The notes: generated by a model from the letters alone, not told the origin. 64,000 nt of DNA from Kallipyga gabonensis (GCF_001286805.1 NZ_CXYV01000001.1:154404-218403); one strand, 5' to 3'. Counted from the first letter of the stretch, positions 41,893 to 50,413 are shown. Numbers and translations: made by a program.

Positions 41893-43311
41893 TTAGATGG
41901 TCTTTTCAGAAGCCAGGTTCCGCTTCTTCTCTTCCACTTCACTTTCCTTGCAGTCATATTCGTAGTTCCAGGGATCCTTCTTGATCGCTCCATCAGCATA
42001 AGGCACGAAGATGGAGAGGATCAGGAAGACAGCCAGGAGCAGGCAGTACCAAACGTTAGGAATAATCTGTAAGGGGTTAAGGATCACACCGGCCTTTTCA
42101 GAAGTTAAGGAGATGGCCAAAAGAACTTGAGCACCGTAGGGGATGATTCCCTGGAAAACACAGGAGAAAGCATCCAGGAGGGAGGCTGACCGTCTGGGGT
42201 CAACTTTGAAGTCATTGGAGAGGTCCTTGGCAATAGGGCCGGAGATGATAATGGCAACCGTGTTGTTTGCCGCAGCCAGGTCAACCAGGGAGACCAGACC
42301 GCCGATGGCCAGCTGGGCGGAAGCGGAGGATTTCACGCCGGAGGAGAGTTTCCGGATCAACCAGTTGAAACCGCCATCAGCCCGGCACATGGAAGCCAAG
42401 CCGCCAACTAAGATGGAAAGGATGAAGATTTCGGCCATTCCCATCATACCTTTGCCCATGGCACCGGTGAATTCGATGAAGCCGATGGCTCCGGTGGCAA
42501 TGCCGATGATCCCGTTCAGGACTACCCCGCCGGCCAGAACAACAAAGACGTTCATACCGCATAATGCGGAGATGAGAACAAAGAGATAAGGGATGATCTT
42601 AACAATATTAAAATCAAATTCTTTAATCGCAGGTGTTGTCTCCGGACGACCGAGAACAAGAAGGAGGATCACAGTAATAACAGCTGCCGGAACAGCCATC
42701 TTGAAGTTCATCCGGAGCTTATCCTGCATCTCTACGCCTTGGGACCGGGTGGCTGCGATGGTGGTGTCCGAAATGACGGAGAGGTTATCACCAAACATCG
42801 CTCCGCCGAGAACAGCACCGACCATGAGGTAGATATTCAATTTCGAAGCAACGGCTAATGGAACGGCGATGGGCACAACGGCTCCAATGGTTCCCATAGA
42901 AGTTCCCATAGCCAGGGAGAGAAAAGCTGAGATGATAAAGACACCGGCAACGAGGAATTGAGCCGGGATGTAGGTCAGAGCCAAGTTAACCGTGGATTTT
43001 ACGCCGCCAATAGCATCGGCGGAAGCGGAAAAGGCACCGGCCAGGAGGTAGATCAGGCACATGATCATAATGTCCGTATCACCCATACCGGCGACCAGGT
43101 GGTTGAGCTTGCTACTCATATCTCCCTTATGAAGGAAGAAGGCGGAAAGAATACCGATCAAACAGGCAACCAGGATGGGGAACTGGTAGAAGGCCATCTC
43201 CACGCCCTTGGTGGACAGATAAATACCTATGCCTAAGTATAGGCCAACAAAAATTAAAAAGGGGAGTAGAGAAACACCTGAGCTTCTCTGCGGTTGATTA
43301 TTATTATTCAT
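41893..43311 (-). CDS. NhaC-family Na+/H+ antiporter-type transporter (possible methionine carrier)
   Basis: A 472-residue membrane protein with about 12 helices of the NhaC/IT superfamily. Motifs include FLSLAMGTSMGTIGAVVPIA, GAMFGDNLSVISDTTIAATRSQGV and SLVDLAAANNTVAIIISGPIA. The family includes Na+/H+ antiporters, malate-lactate antiporters and the predicted methionine transporter MetT. It is the third gene of mgl-lysR-nhaC (12 bases after lysR) and ends at a terminator. Shared transcription with methionine gamma-lyase makes methionine, or its products, a plausible substrate; simple Na+/H+ exchange is the default. The ATG has AGGAGG. Confidence 0.85.
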   Translation of the reverse strand: MNNNNQPQRSSGVSLLPFLIFVGLYLGIGIYLSTKGVEMAFYQFPILVACLIGILSAFFLHKGDMSSKLNHLVAGMGDTDIMIMCLIYLLAGAFSASADAIGGVKSTVNLALTYIPAQFLVAGVFIISAFLSLAMGTSMGTIGAVVPIAVPLAVASKLNIYLMVGAVLGGAMFGDNLSVISDTTIAATRSQGVEMQDKLRMNFKMAVPAAVITVILLLVLGRPETTPAIKEFDFNIVKIIPYLFVLISALCGMNVFVVLAGGVVLNGIIGIATGAIGFIEFTGAMGKGMMGMAEIFILSILVGGLASMCRADGGFNWLIRKLSSGVKSSASAQLAIGGLVSLVDLAAANNTVAIIISGPIAKDLSNDFKVDPRRSASLLDAFSCVFQGIIPYGAQVLLAISLTSEKAGVILNPLQIIPNVWYCLLLAVFLILSIFVPYADGAIKKDPWNYEYDCKESEVEEKKRNLASEKTI

Positions 43312-43323
43312 AAATTCCTCCTC

Positions 43324-44235
43324 TTAGGAAGTCTTCGGATCTGAAGACTGTATGTAGCTTTGACATAAGTCAATAAATTCTTTTTCGAGTTTTGTTACTC
43401 GATGGTCCTTGGAAGCAATCCACCCGATCTGAAGGATTCCCGAGGAAGATTCCAGGGGAACCGAAGTCAGACGATCATCCCCCCGTGAGGAAATGATTCC
43501 CGACCCGATGGTATAGGCCCGGTGGTCGGAGAGAATCTGATAGATGGTGTCCCTATCCGAAACTCGGATGGTCTGTTTTGAATCAGGGCGAATTCCTTCT
43601 TCTAAAAATGAGTGGGCCGAGTCCGTTTGCGAATAGCAGATATAGGGATAAGGGAGAAGCTCCTCTAAGGAAAGCTCTTTTGCATCGGCTAAAGGGTGAT
43701 CCTTGCTGAGAAAGACGGCATAGGCGTATTCCCCCAACCGGTGGAAATCAAGGAAACGGTCCCTTAAATATTTCAGGATTTCCCGCTCAGTCTCCGTTGC
43801 CATGGAGATAATGCCGATAGACGCTAATCCGGATTCTACCTCGGAGATGGCTCCTTTTGTCGTCACTTCACGAAGTTCAAAATCATAATCCGTATCCTGA
43901 TATCTGGTAATGAGGTCTGAAAAGGCATTGACAACATGGACAAAATGCTGGGCGGAGACCCGAAGTCGACTGTCCTTTTTTTTTGAGAAGGTCGACCGGA
44001 TCGTTTCCAGTTCAAATATGATTGACTTAGCTGTTTCAGCCAGATCCTCCCCCTCTTCCGTAAAGGCAACCCTCCGCTGGTTTCCGCGGAGGAGGATCTC
44101 GATCCCGAGCTCCTCCTCCAGGCTTTTGATGGCCTTGGAAATCGTCGGTTGGGTGACATAGCATTTGTTGGCGGCATCCACCATGGTATCTGACTGGTAG
44201 AGCACCAGGAGGTAGTAGAGCTGTTGGAGTCTCAT
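43324..44235 (-). CDS. LysR-family transcriptional regulator
   Basis: 303 residues. The N-terminal winged helix is MRLQQLYYLLVLYQSDTMVDAA, with recognition segment QPTISKAIKSLEEELG. A coinducer-binding domain follows (LRVSAQHFVHVVNAFSD to GIISSRGDDRLTSVPLE). It lies between mgl and the NhaC-type gene on the same strand (62-base and 12-base gaps), so it is embedded in the operon rather than divergent as most LysR genes are. The candidate operator CTATTCC-N5-GGAATAG overlapping the mgl promoter has LysR-box geometry (T-N11-A). The ligand is unknown; a methionine-related molecule or 2-oxobutyrate is a guess. Confidence 0.92.
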   Translation of the reverse strand: MRLQQLYYLLVLYQSDTMVDAANKCYVTQPTISKAIKSLEEELGIEILLRGNQRRVAFTEEGEDLAETAKSIIFELETIRSTFSKKKDSRLRVSAQHFVHVVNAFSDLITRYQDTDYDFELREVTTKGAISEVESGLASIGIISMATETEREILKYLRDRFLDFHRLGEYAYAVFLSKDHPLADAKELSLEELLPYPYICYSQTDSAHSFLEEGIRPDSKQTIRVSDRDTIYQILSDHRAYTIGSGIISSRGDDRLTSVPLESSSGILQIGWIASKDHRVTKLEKEFIDLCQSYIQSSDPKTS

Positions 44236-44297
44236 CCCTCATGTCCCCTATTCTTCATATAGAGGCTCCTGCCTCTTGAACATCTCGTTTTCCCGCT

Positions 44298-45485
44298 TTA
44301 GAGCTGGTTGAGAGCCTGGTCAAGGTCAGCGATAATATCTTCAGGATCTTCCAGACCGACTGAGAGACGGATCAGGTTGACAGGGATGCCGGCCTTTTCC
44401 AATTCCTCAGGAGAGTAGGTGGAGTGGGTCATAGAAGCTGCATGTTCAATCAGGGTTTCGCAGTCGCCCAGGGAAACAGCCAGTGTGCATACCTTGACGG
44501 AGTCCATCACCTTTTTGGCGTCTTCCAGGCCGCCCTTAACCATGAAGGAAATCATGGCACCGGGGAGCTTCATCTGACGATCAGCCAATTTCTTCTGGTC
44601 GAAGGAGTCCAAACCCGGATAAATGACGCGTTCAACTTTGTCATGACCTTCGAGGAATTCGGCCACCTTCTGTGCATTGGCACAGTGCTGACGGACACGG
44701 ACACCGAGGGTCTTCATTCCACGAATAATGAGATAGGCCTGGAAAGGAGACATGACAGAACCGGTGCAGTCCTTGACTCCAACGAAACGAACGGTTGTCA
44801 TATCTTCCGCAGAACCAACAGCAAATCCGGCAATCACGTCACCGTGGCCGTTGAGATACTTAGTCGCTGAGTGGACAACAATGTCAGCCCCCAATTCCAA
44901 AGGCTTCTGACAAACCGGAGTGGCAAAGGTGTTATCAACGACAACCCGGACGCCTTCTTTCTTGTGGGCAATGTCAGCAATGGCTTTGATGTCAGCCAAG
45001 CCGATGGTGGGATTAACCGGCGTTTCTATGTAGACAATCTTCGTGTTGTCTTTCATGGCCTTTTCAACGTTCTTCGGATCGGTTGTGTCGATGAAGGAAA
45101 CTTCTACGCCCATCCGGGTCAGGCTTTCATTCATCAAAGCGAAGGTGCAGCCATAAAGAACTTCCGAGGCGATGATGTGGTCACCGGCGGAAAGGAAGGC
45201 CCATAGTGTAGATGCAATGGCACCCATTCCGGAGGCTGTACCGACAGCCGCTTCTGCACCTTCAAGCAAGGCAACCTTTCTCTCTGCATTGGCAACAGTG
45301 GGGTTTCCCAAACGACCATAAATATAGCCTTCTTCTTTTCCGGCAAACCGGTTACCGCCTTGATTGCAGTTATCAAAGATGAAAGTGGAGGTTTGATAAA
45401 TCGGGGTGGCCAGTGCCCCATATTTATTCGGTTCATAACCTCCGTGTACTGCAATCGTGTCGAGTTTCAGGTTCTTTTTTTCCAT
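44298..45485 (-). CDS. mgl: Methionine gamma-lyase (Cys/Met-metabolism PLP enzyme)
   Basis: Cleaves methionine to methanethiol, ammonia and 2-oxobutyrate. 395 residues. The PLP lysine is K209 in HSATKYLNGHGD. The start region is ATPIYQTSTFIFDN, and YGCTFAL contains Cys113 after Tyr111. That active-site cysteine is characteristic of methionine gamma-lyase and is replaced in cystathionine lyases and synthases. The ATG at 45485 has AAAGGAG. It is the first gene of an operon with a LysR regulator and an NhaC-type carrier, with a leader of about 240 bases. The 2-oxobutyrate product would join that of IlvA at NifJ. Cystathionine gamma-lyase activity cannot be excluded. Confidence 0.9.
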   Translation of the reverse strand: MEKKNLKLDTIAVHGGYEPNKYGALATPIYQTSTFIFDNCNQGGNRFAGKEEGYIYGRLGNPTVANAERKVALLEGAEAAVGTASGMGAIASTLWAFLSAGDHIIASEVLYGCTFALMNESLTRMGVEVSFIDTTDPKNVEKAMKDNTKIVYIETPVNPTIGLADIKAIADIAHKKEGVRVVVDNTFATPVCQKPLELGADIVVHSATKYLNGHGDVIAGFAVGSAEDMTTVRFVGVKDCTGSVMSPFQAYLIIRGMKTLGVRVRQHCANAQKVAEFLEGHDKVERVIYPGLDSFDQKKLADRQMKLPGAMISFMVKGGLEDAKKVMDSVKVCTLAVSLGDCETLIEHAASMTHSTYSPEELEKAGIPVNLIRLSVGLEDPEDIIADLDQALNQL

Positions 45486-45714
45486 GATGTCTCCTTTCTT
45501 CACCGCATTCTCTCACGCTTGATTAGAGCGTAAAATAATAAATTAATAAACGTTTTCTATGTAAGCAAGCACCTGAGCTGAATTGCTAAAAACCACCCTC
45601 TGACCATAGCTTTTAGGATGATCGAAATAAGTTTACTCAGGTAAGTGGGAACATTTACCTACTGTCATAGTATCACAAGAAGATAAAGAAAACGTTTCTA
45701 AATTCTCATAGTAA
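45486..45714 (-). promoter_or_regulatory. Long leader of the mgl operon
   Basis: About 230 bases lie between the promoter and the mgl ribosome site. The leader holds a hairpin AGGTAA/TTACCT, a loop closed by AGCAA/TTGCT, and two copies of the palindrome AAACGTTT (45548-45555 and 45690-45697), the latter within AGAAACGTTTTCT, which loosely resembles a catabolite (cre) site. I see no S-box (SAM) or T-box signature. Confidence 0.4.
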
Positions 45715-45760
45715 CTATTCCTATTTGGAATAGTATAGTATACATCCTATGTTCAGACAA
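45715..45760 (-). promoter_or_regulatory. mgl promoter with a palindromic operator
   Basis: On the minus strand, TTGTCT (45760-45755), 17 bases, TATACT (45737-45732). The palindrome CTATTCC-N5-GGAATAG (45733-45715) overlaps the end of the -10 and the start point. It has LysR-type T-N11-A spacing, but its position suits repression or autoregulation. Confidence 0.65.
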
Positions 45761-45764
45761 TAAA

Positions 45765-45799
45765 AACAAAAGAAAAAACCGGCAGGAATTACTCCTGCC
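45765..45799 (-). terminator. Terminator overlapping the end of the PAS/HTH regulator gene
   Basis: GGCAGGA (45781-45787) and TCCTGCC (45793-45799), followed on the minus strand by GGTTTTTTCTTTT. The stop codon of the regulator lies in the loop. Confidence 0.9.
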
Positions 45800-46628
45800 A
45801 GTTGATCATATTTAGATACCGATAGACTGTAGCAACCGAACAGTCCAATTTATCCGCAACGAAATTGACTGCCCCCTTCATCCGGAACATCCCCCGAGCG
45901 TCCAGCTTCCTGGTGACTTCAAGTCGATCTTCCTGTTTCATATAACCGATAGGAATAGGGTTCCCCTCAATAACGTCCTCAAAAATATTGACCATGAGTT
46001 CATCGATATTCGAGTGGAATTCTTCAATCCCTCCCTCCTGGTTAACCTGGTCAAAGGTCTGCCCCCGGCTGACCCGGTCACTTGCTGCCGGGTTAACCCA
46101 ATCCTTGGGGTGGATGATCTTCTGCAAACGGTCGAATTCCTCCAAAAAGCGGGCATCCGTGAAGTTGATACAGAGAAGGGCAACCAGTTCGCCTTGGTCA
46201 TCTTTGATGAAGAACGAGGAGGACCGATAGTGATCATTTCCCCGTCGACCCTGGTAGTTGACATAATAGTCCCGGCTCTGGTACATCTTCTCTTGAATGA
46301 TCCGGAGGCCCAGCTCCGTAATTGGAGACCCCACCTCCCTGCCGGATAGAGGGTTGGCAATAGCTACCACAGAATTAGGAAGCTTAGAAACATCGTGGAG
46401 GAGGATTTCATAATCAGGGCCCAGGAATTTTCCCAAAAACTCTACCAGGACTTTATATTCACTTAAATCATATGTATTCTCGTCCCCTTCATCCTTGACT
46501 GCTTTAAGTTTACTGATGATCTCAGGAGCCAGATCATTCTCTAAGGCCTGTTTTTCTTCCTCCCTGACGGGAATCTCCGCCTTCTTCCCCTTCCGATTTC
46601 CTTGCTTGTTTTGCTTCTTTATCGTCAT
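45789..46628 (-). CDS. YheO-like PAS and helix-turn-helix transcriptional regulator
   Basis: About 279 residues. A basic, charged N-terminal extension of about 45 residues precedes a YheO-type PAS domain (LVEFLGKFLGPDYEILLHDVSKLPNSVVAIANP, later SSSFFIKDDQGELVALLCINF). The C-terminal helix-turn-helix reads MFRMKGAVNFVADKLDCSVATVYRYLNMI. Members of this family regulate amino-acid degradation genes in several bacteria. It stands immediately upstream of, and on the same strand as, the mgl operon but has its own terminator. Two ATGs are adjacent, and the second (46628) is better spaced from AAGGA. The regulon is unknown; mgl or ilvA/ridA are reasonable candidates. Confidence 0.87.
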   Translation of the reverse strand: MTIKKQNKQGNRKGKKAEIPVREEEKQALENDLAPEIISKLKAVKDEGDENTYDLSEYKVLVEFLGKFLGPDYEILLHDVSKLPNSVVAIANPLSGREVGSPITELGLRIIQEKMYQSRDYYVNYQGRRGNDHYRSSSFFIKDDQGELVALLCINFTDARFLEEFDRLQKIIHPKDWVNPAASDRVSRGQTFDQVNQEGGIEEFHSNIDELMVNIFEDVIEGNPIPIGYMKQEDRLEVTRKLDARGMFRMKGAVNFVADKLDCSVATVYRYLNMINWQE

Positions 46629-46731
46629 CATCTTATCCTTTTTCTTTATAAAAATAAAAAATTCTCATAATTTCTATCTATAAGAATTGTAGCATAAAAC
46701 TCTCCATATAGAGAAATCCTTTGCCAAAAAT

Positions 46732-46760
46732 TTGGTCTTCATCCTCTTTTCCTTTACAAT
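46732..46760 (+). promoter_or_regulatory. Promoter of the GtrA-like gene
   Basis: TTGGTC (46732-46737), an exact 17-base spacer and TACAAT (46755-46760), about 57 bases upstream of the ATG. Confidence 0.65.
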
Positions 46761-46817
46761 AATGGAGGATAAGATCGGTATAGAGAGACTTTCCCAGGCT
46801 CTCTTAAGGAGTTAACT

Positions 46818-47261
46818 ATGCCAATAAAGAACAATGTCGAAAAGTCTAAATGCAAGGCAAGACTTTTTGACCAAACTACTGTAAAATTCATCCTGGTCGG
46901 AATCATTAATACTCTTTGTGGAACCGGGGTCATGTTCCTGGCCTATAATGTTTTTTCCGCATCCTACTGGCTCTCCTCGGCACTCAACTACATTCTGGGA
47001 TCCATCCTTTCTTTCTTTTTGAATAAATACTTCACTTTTCAATCCAAGGAGAAATCCTGGCAAGAGGTGGTAAAATTTATCATCAACATTACCATCTGTT
47101 ACTTCCTTGCCTATGGTCTGGCCAAACCCCTGGTCATGAGAATTATGCAGGGTCAGGACCTTAAGTTCGTTGAAAATACTGCCATGGTGGTCGGCATGGT
47201 CCTCTTCGTGGGCCTGAATTACCTGGGTCAACGCTTCCTGGTCTTTTCTACCAAGAAATAA
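46818..47261 (+). CDS. GtrA-like membrane protein
   Basis: 147 residues with four hydrophobic helices, matching the GtrA/DPMS small-flippase-like family (FILVGIINTLCGTGVMFLAYN, LSFFLNKYFTFQS, FLAYGLAKPLVMRI, VGMVLFVGLNYLGQRFLVF). Family members act in transfer or flipping of lipid-linked sugars for wall polysaccharides and teichoic acids. Here it stands alone, without a glycosyltransferase neighbour. The ATG has AAGGAG. It is divergent from the PAS regulator and followed by a solitary hairpin-repeat unit and a terminator. Confidence 0.88.
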   Translation: MPIKNNVEKSKCKARLFDQTTVKFILVGIINTLCGTGVMFLAYNVFSASYWLSSALNYILGSILSFFLNKYFTFQSKEKSWQEVVKFIINITICYFLAYGLAKPLVMRIMQGQDLKFVENTAMVVGMVLFVGLNYLGQRFLVFSTKK

Positions 47262-47267
47262 AAAGCT

Positions 47268-47312
47268 GTTCCCAGGCTGGCAACAGATTTGAGCCCCAGC
47301 TAGGGTCACCCT
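47268..47312. repeat. Solitary copy of the type-C hairpin unit
   Basis: The segment GGCTGGCAACAGATTTGAGC then CCCAGCTAGGG, followed by TCACCCT, matches the type-C unit at 15.4-15.7 kb (GGCTATCGGCAAATATGAGC then CCCAGCCAGGG). The stem has decayed. It sits between the GtrA-like gene and its terminator. Confidence 0.55.
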
Positions 47313-47324
47313 TAATGTGCCTGG

Positions 47325-47370
47325 TCAAAAAAAGAGAGAAGTGCAGATTTTGCACTTCTCTCTTCTTTTA
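47325..47370. terminator. Bidirectional terminator between gtrA-like and etfA
   Basis: AGAGAGAAGTGCA and TGCACTTCTCTCT arms (47333-47345 and 47351-47363) with a 5-base loop. T-runs flank both sides. It serves the plus-strand GtrA-like gene and the minus-strand butyrate operon. Confidence 0.92.
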
Positions 47371-47382
47371 ATGAAAAGCAAC

Positions 47383-48396
47383 TTAATTCTTTCTGGCATT
47401 GTAATCTTCGATTTCCTTGGTGAGCTCAGGAACAATTTCGAAGAGGTCACCAACCAGGGCAATATCAGCAACCTTGAAAATAGGTGCTTCAGGATCCTTG
47501 TTGATGGCGATGATATAGTCGGAGTTCTGCATACCGGCTAAGTGCTGGATGGCACCGGAGATACCGACAGCGATGTAAACTTGAGGCTTGACGGTCTTAC
47601 CGGACTGACCGACCTGGTGGGAGTGGGTAATCCAACCGGCATCGACAGCAGCACGAGAAGCACCAACAGTACCATCGAGAGCCTTAGCCAATTTTTCGAT
47701 GAGGTCGAAGTTCTTGGGGTCCCCAAGTCCACGTCCACCGGATACGATGATGTCCGCCTCAAGGAGGTTCACTTCATCTCCGGCTTCTTCATGGATGGTA
47801 TCCAGGACACGAGTCCGGATCTTATCTTCGGGGAAGTCGATGGTCTCTTGAATCACATCGAATTCCGCTTTGGGCTCCACGCGGATGGACTGGAAGACAC
47901 CGGGACGGACGGTACCGATCTGGGGACGATGGTCGGCACAGATAATCTGGGCCATGAGGTTACCGCCGAAAGCAGGACGGGTCCAAAGGATATTGTGGTT
48001 TTCCGTATCGATGTCCAGCTCTGTGCAGTCTGCCGTCAGACCGGTTTTGAGACGGGAAGAAACCCGGGGACCCAGGTCACGGCCTTGGTTGGTCGCCCCG
48101 ATGAACATGGTTCTGGGGTGGTGTTTTTTCACCAGTTCCTCAATGGCATGGGTGTAAACTTCCGTATTGTATTCTTTATAGACATCACCTTTGACGAGAA
48201 CAACACCATCAGCACCATAGTTCTTGCAAACTTCCTGGGCCTGGTCCAAGTCGGAACCGATGAGAACGGAGTAGACTTTCTCCCCCACCTTTTCAGCCAG
48301 AGAAAGAGCCGTGGTCAAAAGCTCAAGGCTGACGTTTGCCGGTGTTCCATCTTCTTTTAATTCGGTAATGACCCACATATTGTTATATTCTGTCAT
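47383..48396 (-). CDS. etfA: Electron transfer flavoprotein alpha subunit
   Basis: 337 residues. The FAD-binding C-terminal signature is visible (QVYIAVGISGAIQHLAGM ... SDYIIAINKDPEAPIFKVADIALVGD). With EtfB it forms the heterodimer that serves butyryl-CoA dehydrogenase; in clostridia the complex bifurcates electrons from NADH to crotonyl-CoA and ferredoxin. It starts 10 bases after etfB with an AGGAGG site and is the last gene of the operon, ending at a terminator. No truncation seen. Confidence 0.96.
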   Translation of the reverse strand: MTEYNNMWVITELKEDGTPANVSLELLTTALSLAEKVGEKVYSVLIGSDLDQAQEVCKNYGADGVVLVKGDVYKEYNTEVYTHAIEELVKKHHPRTMFIGATNQGRDLGPRVSSRLKTGLTADCTELDIDTENHNILWTRPAFGGNLMAQIICADHRPQIGTVRPGVFQSIRVEPKAEFDVIQETIDFPEDKIRTRVLDTIHEEAGDEVNLLEADIIVSGGRGLGDPKNFDLIEKLAKALDGTVGASRAAVDAGWITHSHQVGQSGKTVKPQVYIAVGISGAIQHLAGMQNSDYIIAINKDPEAPIFKVADIALVGDLFEIVPELTKEIEDYNARKN

Positions 48397-48406
48397 GGAC
48401 TACCTC

Positions 48407-49210
48407 CTACAGTACCTTGGCATGTTCCATTGCAGAAACCAGACGCTTGGCAGCCAGGTTGGGATCTGCTTCTTGGATTCGAATGCCTTCTTTGTGGCTT
48501 TCCGGTGTATATGACTTCACCACTCTGGTCGGGGACCCCTTGAGTCCGATAGCCGTGGTATCGATGTTGGGGAATTCATCGAAGGTCAGATACTTGATTT
48601 CCGCTTTCTTCGAGTGAAGGGCATTGCGGACGCGGGCATAACGGAGTTCGTCCGTTTTATTGAAGGTAGCCAGGAAGGGCATCTGGGTTTCCACGATCTG
48701 GTGGCAGGAATCCAACTCTCTTTCGATGACTGCCTTGCCGTCCTTCACATCAACACTGAGACCATAGGTGATCTGAGGGATGTCCATGTGCTCGGCCAGC
48801 TCGGGACCAACTTGAGCGGTATCGCCATCGATCGCCTGCTTGCCGCAGAAGATGGCATCGAAGGGGCCGTCCTTTTCCTGAAGCTTTTCAACCGCCTGGG
48901 ACAGGATATAGGAAGTAGCCAGGGTGTCGGACCCACCGAATTTCCGGTCGGTGACCAGATAGGCTTCATCGGCACCAACAGCTAAGCAATCTCTGAGCAT
49001 ACCTTCGGCTTGAGGGGGACCCATGGAAACCACAACAACTTTGGTGTTTTCAGGATCCTTGTCCTTCAGTTGAAGGGCCTGCTCTAAAGCATAGGAATCA
49101 TAGGTATTCAGAATGCTGGGAACACCACGACGAATCAGAGTATTGGTCTCCGGATCAATCTTCATCTCGGTTGTATCCGGAACCTGTTTTGCACAAACAA
49201 GAATTTTCAT
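48407..49210 (-). CDS. etfB: Electron transfer flavoprotein beta subunit
   Basis: 267 residues, beginning MKILVCAKQVPDTTEMKIDPETNTLIRRGVP, the family start. It also has the ADP/FAD-contacting segments VVVVSMGPPQAEGMLRDCLAVGADEAYLV and IFCGKQAIDGDTAQVGPELAEHM. It pairs with EtfA and the adjacent acyl-CoA dehydrogenase. The ATG has AGGAAGGAG, 14 bases after the dehydrogenase gene. In bifurcating Bcd/Etf complexes the beta subunit holds a second FAD; whether this one bifurcates cannot be decided by eye. Confidence 0.96.
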   Translation of the reverse strand: MKILVCAKQVPDTTEMKIDPETNTLIRRGVPSILNTYDSYALEQALQLKDKDPENTKVVVVSMGPPQAEGMLRDCLAVGADEAYLVTDRKFGGSDTLATSYILSQAVEKLQEKDGPFDAIFCGKQAIDGDTAQVGPELAEHMDIPQITYGLSVDVKDGKAVIERELDSCHQIVETQMPFLATFNKTDELRYARVRNALHSKKAEIKYLTFDEFPNIDTTAIGLKGSPTRVVKSYTPESHKEGIRIQEADPNLAAKRLVSAMEHAKVL

Positions 49211-49224
49211 GTTGGCTCCTTCCT

Positions 49225-50379
49225 CTATTTTGCTCTCGCTAAAACGGCACCGCCGATGACCATTTCCATGACCTCGGAAGTTCCTTCATAAATTTCGGTG
49301 ATCTTGGCATCACGCATCATGCGTTCAACCTGGTATTCCTGGATGTAGCCGTAGCCACCGTGGAGCTGAACGCATTCGGTGGTCACCCACATGGCGGTCC
49401 GGGAAGCCTTAAGTTTCGCCATGGCAGCCTCTTCAGAGAAGCGATCCTTGGTATCATGGGCAATGGCAGCCTTATAAACCAGGAGGCGGGCGGCTTCAAT
49501 TTCCGTGGCCATCTTGGCTAACATGAACTGGGTGTTCTGGAATTTGGCCAGGGGACGACCAAACTGCTCACGTTCTTTGACGTACTGTACGGTCCGGTCA
49601 AAGGCACCTTGAGCAATTCCCAGGGCCTGAGCGGCAATTCCGATACGTCCGCCGTCCAGAGTCTGCATGGCGATGGGGAAGCCTCTTCCTTCCTTGCCCA
49701 GGAGGTTTTCTGCAGGAATGCGGCAGTCACGGAAGATCAGTTCGCAGGTGGAAGAAGCGTGGATACCCATCTTCTTTTCGACAGTACCAATGTCAAACCC
49801 GGGGGTACCCTTCTCCACGATGAAAGCGGAAATACCGTGGGTTCCCTTGGACCGGTCGGTCATAGCGAAAACGATGAAAGTATCCGCTGCTCCAGCATTG
49901 GTGATAAAGATTTTGGTTCCATTCAGAATATATTCATCTCCGTCCTTGACGGCTACGGTCTGCTGACCGGAAGCGTCGGTTCCGGCATTGGGCTCGGTCA
50001 AACCGAAAGCACCCAGCTTTTCACCGGAAGCAAGAGGACGTAAGTATTTTTCTTTTTGTTCCTCATTGGCAAAACGCATTAAAGCACCGCCGCAAAGAGA
50101 GGTATGTGCCGATACGATGACCGAGGTCGACGCACAAACCCGAGCTAACTCTTCCACCAGGATGGCATAGAGCAGTTCAGATCCGCCTTCACCGCCTAAT
50201 TCTTCGGGGAAAGGAATGCCGAAATAGCCGAGCTTCTGCATCTTCTTGACGTTCTCCATGGGAAATTCATGGGTCTCATCAATTTCCACGGCAAGAGGTT
50301 CCACTTCAGTTTCCGCGAACTTGCGGAACATCTGACGCATCTCCTCCATCTCTTTCATCACATTCAGATCAAATTCCAT
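49225..50379 (-). CDS. bcd: Butyryl-CoA (short-chain acyl-CoA) dehydrogenase
   Basis: 384 residues. FAD-binding motifs GAFGLTEPNAGTDASGQQT and FITNAGAADTFIVFAMT are present. The catalytic glutamate region is EIYEGTSEV near the C-terminus, and CVQLHGGYGYIQEYQVERMMRDAKI completes the signature. It reduces crotonyl-CoA to butyryl-CoA with EtfAB. The ATG has AGGAGG. It follows hbd by 86 bases, a gap occupied by a perfect 34-bp palindrome. The operon order thl-crt-hbd-bcd-etfB-etfA differs from that of C. acetobutylicum, where thl is separate and hbd is last. Confidence 0.95.
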   Translation of the reverse strand: MEFDLNVMKEMEEMRQMFRKFAETEVEPLAVEIDETHEFPMENVKKMQKLGYFGIPFPEELGGEGGSELLYAILVEELARVCASTSVIVSAHTSLCGGALMRFANEEQKEKYLRPLASGEKLGAFGLTEPNAGTDASGQQTVAVKDGDEYILNGTKIFITNAGAADTFIVFAMTDRSKGTHGISAFIVEKGTPGFDIGTVEKKMGIHASSTCELIFRDCRIPAENLLGKEGRGFPIAMQTLDGGRIGIAAQALGIAQGAFDRTVQYVKEREQFGRPLAKFQNTQFMLAKMATEIEAARLLVYKAAIAHDTKDRFSEEAAMAKLKASRTAMWVTTECVQLHGGYGYIQEYQVERMMRDAKITEIYEGTSEVMEMVIGGAVLARAK

Positions 50380-50413
50380 AGATTCCTCCTATTATTCATG
50401 GACCTACATAATC

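Noticed and set aside
45486..45760. A SAM (S-box) or T-box riboswitch before mgl
   Set aside because: None of the conserved core elements of either class could be found by eye; only generic hairpins are seen.
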